A DNA stretch of 46,208 nucleotides from Pseudomonas sp. (GTDB lineage Bacteria > Pseudomonadota > Gammaproteobacteria > Pseudomonadales > Pseudomonadaceae), in contig NZ_JASLGE010000075.1 of assembly GCF_030150285.1 (NCBI RefSeq), positions 1 through 46,208 of the forward strand. Reading direction: 5' to 3'. Made by a program: the position numbers and the translations under genes. The notes beneath the pieces are model-generated. The model was not told the DNA's origin and searched no databases. It saw only the letters and a list, made by a program, of their open reading frames with translations. Shown piece after piece: positions 41,305 through 46,208 of this stretch (positions within the stretch are counted from its first letter, which is position 1; every line of letters begins with the position of its first letter).

Positions 41305-44300
41305 TGTTGCGACTCCAGCTTCAGGTGCCTGGCAGCTTTGCGCGCTTCACTGCGCTCCACATACCGGCGAATCAGGACATAGAACACCGGCGTCAGCAGC
41401 AGGCCGAAGAACGTGACCCCCAGCATCCCGGAGAACACCGCCACACCCATCGCATGGCGCATTTCAGCACCGGCACCGCTGGACAGCACCAAGGGCACCA
41501 CGCCCATGATGAAGGCAAACGAGGTCATCAGAATCGGCCGCAGACGCAAGCGGCAGGCTTCCAACACGGCGGCCAGCGGGTCGAGGCCTTCTTCCTGTTT
41601 GTCCTTGGCGAACTCGACAATCAGAATCGCGTTCTTGCATGCCAGGCCCACCAGTACGATCAAGCCGATCTGAGTGAAGATGTTGTTGTCACCGCCCGAC
41701 AGAATCACCCCGGTAATGGCGGACAACAGGGTCATCGGTACGATCAGGATCACCGCCAGCGGCAGGCTCCAGCTCTCGTATTGCGCGGCCAGCACCAGGA
41801 ACGCCAGCAGCACGCAGAGCGGGAACACGAACAGCGCGGTGTTGCCCGACAGGATTTGCTGATAGGTCAGGTCGGTCCACTCGTAAGTCATGCCGTTAGG
41901 CAGTTCCTCTTTGAGCAGTTTCTCGATCGCCGCCTGAGCCTGGCCCGAGCTGTAGCCCGGCGCGGCATTGCCGTTGATCTCGGCGGTGATAAAGCCGTTG
42001 TAGTGGCTAACGCGGTCAGGCCCAGCGGTGTCGCTGACCTTGATAAAGGTCGCCAGCGGGATCATCTCGCCTTTGTTGTTGCGCACTTTCAGCTGGCCGA
42101 TCTGGCTGTCGTCAAGGCGGAACTGTTGATCGGCCTGTACGTTGACCTGATAGGTACGCCCGAAGCGGTTGAAGTCGTTGGCATACAGCGAACCCAGGTA
42201 AATCTGCAGGGTGTCGAAGATGTCGTTGATCGCTACGCCGTGGGTTTTGGCCTTTTCGCGGTCGATGGCGGCATCGACTTGCGGCACGTTCACCGTAAAG
42301 CTGGTGAACAGGCCCGCCAGTTCCGGTACGCCGTGGCTCTTGGCGATGACGTTTTGCACTTCTTTATACAGCTCGTCATAGCCCAGGCCGCCACGGTCTT
42401 CGACCTGCAGGCGGAACCCGCCGATGGTGCCCAGGCCTTGTACCGGCGGTGGCGGGAAGATCGCGATATAGGCTTCCTGGATATCCGCAAACTGGGCATT
42501 CAAGGTGGCTGCAATCGCCGCTGCCGATTGGCTCGGGTCTTTGCGCTCCTTGAAGTCCTTGAGGGCCACAAACACGATGCCGCTGTTCGGGCTGTTGGTG
42601 AAGCCATTGATCGACAGGCCGGGGAAGGCAATCGAGTTGGCCACACCCGGCTGCTTAAGGGCCAGATCGGACATGCGCTTGATCACAGCTTCGCTGCGGT
42701 CCAGGCTCGCGGCGTCCGGCAGTTGCGCGAAGGCCACCAGGTACTGCTTGTCTTGCGCAGGCACAAACCCGGTCGGCGTGTGGGCAAACCCGGCCCATGT
42801 CAGCACCATCAGGCCGGCGTACACCAGCATGGCGATGCCGCTGCCACGGATAATCCGCCGTACAGTGCCTACGTAACCATTACTGGCCTTGACGAAGAAC
42901 CGGTTGAACGGGCCAAACAGCCAGCTACCCAACAGCCGGTCCAGCACACGGGTAAAGCGGTCTTTCGGCGCGTGATGGCCTTTAAGCAACACCGCGGCCA
43001 GCGCTGGCGACAAGGTCAGCGAGTTGAACGCCGAGATCACGGTCGAAATCGCAATGGTCAGGGCGAACTGCTTATAAAACTGCCCGGTGAGGCCCGAAAT
43101 AAACGCGGCCGGTACAAACACCGCACACAGCACCAGAGCGGTGGCGATGATCGGGCCGGTCACTTCGCGCATGGCCCGTTGAGTAGCCTCCACGGGGGCG
43201 AGCCCCAGTTCGATGTTTCGCTCGACGTTCTCCACCACCACGATGGCGTCGTCCACCACGATACCGATGGCCAGCACCAGGCCGAACAGCGACAGCGCGT
43301 TGAGCGAGAAGCCCAGCATGTGCATGACGGCAAATGTACCGATCAGCGACACGGGCACCGCCACCAGCGGGATGATCGAGGCGCGCCAGGTTTGCAGGAA
43401 CAGGATCACCACCAGCACAACCAGAATCAGCGCTTCAAACAGCGTGTGCACCACGGCTTCAATAGAGCCTCGCACGAAAATCGTCGGGTCATAGACGATC
43501 TCGTAGTCCATGCCGGCCGGGAAGCTTTGCTTAAGCTCATTCATCTTGGCCCGAACGTCATTGGAGATCTGGATCGCGTTGGAACCCGGGCGCTGGAAGA
43601 TCGGGATCGCCACGGCCGGCTGGTTATTCAGCAGCGAGCGCAGGGCGTACTGGCTGGAGCCCAGTTCCACCCGGGCAATGTCTTTGAGGCGTGTGATCTG
43701 GCCATCATCCCCCGAGCGGATAATGATGTTCTCGAACTCTTCTTCCGTAACCAGGCGGCCTTGGGTATTGACCGACAATTGAAAGCTGGTGGCATTTGGC
43801 GACGGCGGCGCACCCAAGGCACCGGCCGCTACCTGACGGTTTTGCTCGCGAATCGCGGTGACCACATCAGTTGCCGTGAGGTTGCGTGACGCGGTTTTGT
43901 TCGGGTCCAGCCATACGCGCAACGAGTAGTCGCCCATGCCGAACAGTTGCACGTCACCAATACCGTTGAGCCGCGCCAGTTCATCCTTGATGTTCAGGAT
44001 GGCGTAGTTGGACAGGTACAGCATGTCGTAGCGCTGGTCGGGTGAGGTCAAGTGCACCACCATGGTCAGGTCGGGCGAGGCCTTGTCCACTGTAATGCCG
44101 ATGCGCGTGACTTCTTCCGGCAGCTTGGGCAGGGTTCGGGTCACACGGTTTTGCACCTGCACCTGGGCGTTGTCCAGGTCTGTGCCCAGGGCAAAGGTGA
44201 TGGTCAGGGCCATCTTGCCGTCAGCGGTGGACTGTGAAGACATGTACAACATGTTTTCAACGCCGGTAATGGCTTGCTCCAGCGGTGCCGCGACGGTATC

Positions 44301-44480
44301 GCCGATAACCTTGGGGTTGGCACCCGGGAAGTTGGCGCGCACGACCACGGTCGGTGGCACCACTTCCGGGTATTCGCTGATCGGCAATTGGAACAGCGAA
44401 ATGCCGCCCGCAATCAGGATTAATAAAGACAGCACGGCAGCGAAAATCGGCCGCCGAATGAAGAACTGGGAAAAATTCAT
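41301..44480 (-). CDS. mexF: RND efflux inner-membrane pump, MexF type
   Basis: A 1059-residue proton-driven RND transporter of twelve helices. The N-terminus MNFSQFFIRRPIFAAVLSLL and the segments PLEQAITGVENMLYMSSQ, GIVVDDAIVVVENVER and TPVFYVLIRRYVER are near-identical to MexF from memory. The paired acidic residues VDDAIV in helix 4 are the proton relay. It exports drugs such as chloramphenicol and fluoroquinolones in P. aeruginosa. It begins 15 bases after the mexE stop. Confidence 0.95.
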   Translation of the reverse strand: MNFSQFFIRRPIFAAVLSLLILIAGGISLFQLPISEYPEVVPPTVVVRANFPGANPKVIGDTVAAPLEQAITGVENMLYMSSQSTADGKMALTITFALGTDLDNAQVQVQNRVTRTLPKLPEEVTRIGITVDKASPDLTMVVHLTSPDQRYDMLYLSNYAILNIKDELARLNGIGDVQLFGMGDYSLRVWLDPNKTASRNLTATDVVTAIREQNRQVAAGALGAPPSPNATSFQLSVNTQGRLVTEEEFENIIIRSGDDGQITRLKDIARVELGSSQYALRSLLNNQPAVAIPIFQRPGSNAIQISNDVRAKMNELKQSFPAGMDYEIVYDPTIFVRGSIEAVVHTLFEALILVVLVVILFLQTWRASIIPLVAVPVSLIGTFAVMHMLGFSLNALSLFGLVLAIGIVVDDAIVVVENVERNIELGLAPVEATQRAMREVTGPIIATALVLCAVFVPAAFISGLTGQFYKQFALTIAISTVISAFNSLTLSPALAAVLLKGHHAPKDRFTRVLDRLLGSWLFGPFNRFFVKASNGYVGTVRRIIRGSGIAMLVYAGLMVLTWAGFAHTPTGFVPAQDKQYLVAFAQLPDAASLDRSEAVIKRMSDLALKQPGVANSIAFPGLSINGFTNSPNSGIVFVALKDFKERKDPSQSAAAIAATLNAQFADIQEAYIAIFPPPPVQGLGTIGGFRLQVEDRGGLGYDELYKEVQNVIAKSHGVPELAGLFTSFTVNVPQVDAAIDREKAKTHGVAINDIFDTLQIYLGSLYANDFNRFGRTYQVNVQADQQFRLDDSQIGQLKVRNNKGEMIPLATFIKVSDTAGPDRVSHYNGFITAEINGNAAPGYSSGQAQAAIEKLLKEELPNGMTYEWTDLTYQQILSGNTALFVFPLCVLLAFLVLAAQYESWSLPLAVILIVPMTLLSAITGVILSGGDNNIFTQIGLIVLVGLACKNAILIVEFAKDKQEEGLDPLAAVLEACRLRLRPILMTSFAFIMGVVPLVLSSGAGAEMRHAMGVAVFSGMLGVTFFGLLLTPVFYVLIRRYVERSEARKAARHLKLESQQ

Positions 44481-44495
44481 CGGAGTGTTCGTCCC

Positions 44496-45740
44496 TTAAC
44501 CGCGAGGAGTCGTAACGCTGGCCAGCTTCGGCGCGCCAATGGCGGGCTTGACCGGGGGCAGGTTGCTGGCTTCCAGGGCTTGTCGTTGTTGCGCCAGTGC
44601 GGCGAGGGTCTGTTCAGTGGCCATCGGGATCACTTCAGGGGTGACCGGCGAGCCGGGGCGTACTTTCTGCAAGCCCTTGACGATAATCGTGTCGCCCTTG
44701 TTCAGGCCGCTGCGCACAATGCGCAGGCCTTCGAGTTTCGGGCCCAGCTCTACGGCGCGGTAGGCCGACGTGTTATTGGCATCCATCACCAGCACGAATT
44801 TTTTGCCCAGGTCGGTGCCCACGGCTTCGTCGTCGATCAGCACCGCCGAATACGTGCCGCTGCCCACCAGTTTCAGGCGGGCGTACAAGCCCGGCGTGTA
44901 GTCGCCCTTGCTGTTGTCGAACACGGCGCGACCGCGAATGGTGCCGGTCTTGGGGTTGACCTGGTTGTCGACAAAGTTCATCTGGCCCAGGTGCGGGTTG
45001 CCTTCCTCGTTGGACAGGCCCAGGTACACCGGTGTGGCTTGACCGCGCTGGCCGTCGCGGGCCAGTTGCGCGTACTTGAGGAACACGCGTTCGTCGGCGT
45101 CGAAGTAGGCGTAGACCTTGTCGGTAGACACCACGCTGGTCAGCGGCGTGACATCGGCGGTGACGATATTACCGGCGGTGATATCGGCACGGCTGACCCG
45201 CCCACTGATCGGTGAGGTGACGCGGGTAAAGCTCAGGTTGAGTTTGGCCAGGTCCAGTTGCGCTTGAATGGCGGCAACCCCGGCGCGGGCTTCCTGGGCG
45301 GCGGTGCTGCGCGAGTCGGCCAGTTCGGCGGAAATGGCATTGCTCTGACGCAGGCGTTCGCCGCGCTGGGCTTCGTTTTCGCTGCGTGACGCGCTGGCGC
45401 GGGCCTGTTGCAGTTGGGCTTCGAGTTGACGCACCGCGGCCTGGAACGGACGCGGGTCAATCTGGAACAGCACGTCGCCTTTTTTCACCAGGGCGCCCTC
45501 GGTGAAGGCGACCTGATCAATCTGGCCGGATACGCGCGGACGAATTTCAACGGTTTCGGGCGCTTCAAGGCGCCCCGTGAATTCGTCCCATTCATTGACT
45601 GGCTGTTCAAGCACCTGAGCCACGCTGACCTTTGCCGCAGTCGCAGGAGCAGTCGCTTGTGGAGTTTTGCCGCATGCACTCATCACCACGATGGCCAAGG
45701 CCGCCAGTGGGAAGCGCAACTGTTTAAGTGACTGTTCCAT
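44496..45740 (-). CDS. mexE: RND efflux periplasmic adaptor, MexE type
   Basis: A 414-residue membrane-fusion lipoprotein that joins the pump to the outer channel. The signal ends at the lipobox IVVMSAC (lipid cysteine at residue 23). The lipoyl/hairpin core has EIRPRVSGQIDQVAFTEGALVKKGDVLFQIDPRPF, then a long coiled hairpin (AQLQQARASASRSENEAQRGE). The start at 45740 gives this lipobox; an in-frame start at 45857 would bury it. No clear Shine-Dalgarno site precedes the ATG. No mexT or mexS regulator gene lies in the window. Confidence 0.92.
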   Translation of the reverse strand: MEQSLKQLRFPLAALAIVVMSACGKTPQATAPATAAKVSVAQVLEQPVNEWDEFTGRLEAPETVEIRPRVSGQIDQVAFTEGALVKKGDVLFQIDPRPFQAAVRQLEAQLQQARASASRSENEAQRGERLRQSNAISAELADSRSTAAQEARAGVAAIQAQLDLAKLNLSFTRVTSPISGRVSRADITAGNIVTADVTPLTSVVSTDKVYAYFDADERVFLKYAQLARDGQRGQATPVYLGLSNEEGNPHLGQMNFVDNQVNPKTGTIRGRAVFDNSKGDYTPGLYARLKLVGSGTYSAVLIDDEAVGTDLGKKFVLVMDANNTSAYRAVELGPKLEGLRIVRSGLNKGDTIIVKGLQKVRPGSPVTPEVIPMATEQTLAALAQQRQALEASNLPPVKPAIGAPKLASVTTPRG

Positions 45741-45826
45741 GAGAGGGAGATCCGCCAAGCTGTTGAGATGGGGCGGATAATGCTGTCGCGCGTGGCTGCA
45801 CACGAATCGAACCCAGCGAAGATCAA

Positions 45827-45843
45827 TATCATTCAGAATGATA
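45827..45843. promoter_or_regulatory. Perfect palindrome upstream of mexE
   Basis: TATCATTCAGAATGATA is an 8-1-8 perfect palindrome lying 87 bases before the mexE ATG. It is a likely operator for a dimeric regulator. It does not resemble the MexT nod-box consensus. The rest of 45741-46014 shows no gene. Confidence 0.5.
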
Positions 45844-46014
45844 CAGAGCCGCGCCAAGGCCTCTAGTCCGGGCTTTTAATTAGGGTGCTATGCATTGGCA
45901 GTGGCTCAGGGCACGCCTTGGCTGAGTGGTGTGATGGCAAGGATTCGCACTGATGCAAGCCCGCGACACCCCGCAACCAATAACTACCGCACCCCGCCAA
46001 CCCCGGCGCTTTAG

Positions 46015-46044
46015 CCTGATTGCTCCCTTGTGCCAATCAGGTGA
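46015..46044 (+). promoter_or_regulatory. Hairpin masking the ribosome binding site of the TccC-like gene
   Basis: CCTGATTG (46015-46022) and CAATCAGG (46034-46041) are perfect 8-base arms around 11 bases. The right arm covers the AGG of AGGTGA (46039-46044), the ribosome binding site six bases before the ATG at 46051. Confidence 0.5.
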
Positions 46045-46050
46045 CGCGCC

Positions 46051-46208
46051 ATGCCTTCCTTGCACCGACATACCCCCGCGCTTACGGCGTTCGACCCCCG
46101 AGGGGCCCCGGTACGCACGGTGGCTTACCACCGTTTGCGGGCCGAAGATGAGCCCGTCGCCCGCATTACTCGCAGTGTCTACGGCGCGACGGGCTTTTTG
46201 CAGCAACA
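46051..46208 (+). CDS. RHS/TccC-like toxin, N-terminal fragment
   Basis: A partial gene: 52 codons are visible, with no stop before the window ends. The protein starts MPSLHRHTPALTAFDPRG, then VRTVAYHRLRAEDEP, and has the VYGATGFLQQ-type segment. This closely matches the N-termini of TccC-like and RHS proteins of insect-associated Pseudomonas and Photorhabdus. These are large (about 900-1000 residue) proteins whose variable C-terminus is the toxin. The ATG has AGGTGA six bases upstream. The rest of the gene, including the toxic end, lies outside the window. Confidence 0.75.
   Translation, partial: MPSLHRHTPALTAFDPRGAPVRTVAYHRLRAEDEPVARITRSVYGATGFLQQ

Noticed and set aside
41304..43889. An 861-codon plus-strand reading frame opposite mexF
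   Set aside because: It is a shadow of mexF; composition (Arg/Gln/His-rich) and lack of domains rule it out.
45741..45830. A MexT nod-box site upstream of mexE
   Set aside because: Only scattered matches (ATC...TTCGAT) were found, too weak to call.
45880..46206. A 108-codon minus-strand frame at the right edge
   Set aside because: It overlaps the TccC-like start, which has a ribosome binding site and family-like sequence; the minus frame has neither.
1..46208. CRISPR arrays, tRNA or rRNA genes, insertion sequences and phage genes
   Set aside because: I saw no regularly spaced repeats, no cloverleaf or rRNA sequence, and no transposase, integrase or phage structural gene.

Overview
The window looks like chromosome of a Pseudomonas of the fluorescens/putida type. 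The evidence is high GC content, the strong similarity of a three-gene efflux operon to mexEF-oprN, the metH/cti pair, a CysI-type sulfite reductase followed by a DUF934 gene, an NfuA with a degenerate A-type N-terminus, and cbtBA-cobE-cobM behind a B12 riboswitch. This assignment comes from reading the proteins; no search was run.

Layout. 1-290: extragenic repeats. 292-3522 (minus): GNAT acetyltransferase, YecA/UPF0149 protein, two unknown proteins, and a threonine dehydratase-like PLP enzyme. Divergent from the last is a MocR (GntR-aminotransferase) regulator at 3608-4987 with a small overlapping gene. 5292-5633: FKBP isomerase. 5805-10506: an iron module with a Fur-box-like site, a FepA/PfeA-type TonB receptor, and DUF3649, PepSY and DUF3325 membrane proteins. 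10556-12521 (minus): SDR, SCP2-type protein and histidine phosphatase. 12726-13748: sohB. 13970-19060: a 1696-residue protein with leucine-rich repeats and a NEL (IpaH-type) E3 ubiquitin ligase domain. 19122-21258: sulfite reductase and DUF934. 21500-22794: a 37-residue membrane protein and an orphan periplasmic binding protein. 22954-29115: metH divergent from cti. 29227-29811: nfuA. 29903-32330 (minus): cobM, cobE, cbtA and cbtB behind a cobalamin riboswitch with its own intrinsic terminator. 32382-38554: a signalling island (single-domain response regulator; CHASE3/GAF hybrid kinase with three receiver domains; CheR methyltransferase; receiver-kinase). 38641-39696: a HEAT/TPR protein. 39895-45740 (minus): oprN-mexF-mexE. 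46051 to the end: the first 52 codons of an RHS/TccC-like toxin gene that runs out of the window.

How the parts work together. Three B12-linked items lie within 10 kb: the B12-dependent enzyme MetH, two corrin-ring pathway genes, and a predicted cobalt transporter under B12 control. The kinase-CheR-kinase set forms a stop/start-coupled operon that resembles a known kinase-CheR-CheB-kinase layout but has no CheB. The most unusual elements are two probable host-directed toxins: the LRR-NEL ligase, with a visible Cys-x-Asp catalytic motif and an internal hydrophobic segment, and the TccC-like gene at the right edge. In both, the ribosome binding site lies in or beside an inverted repeat.
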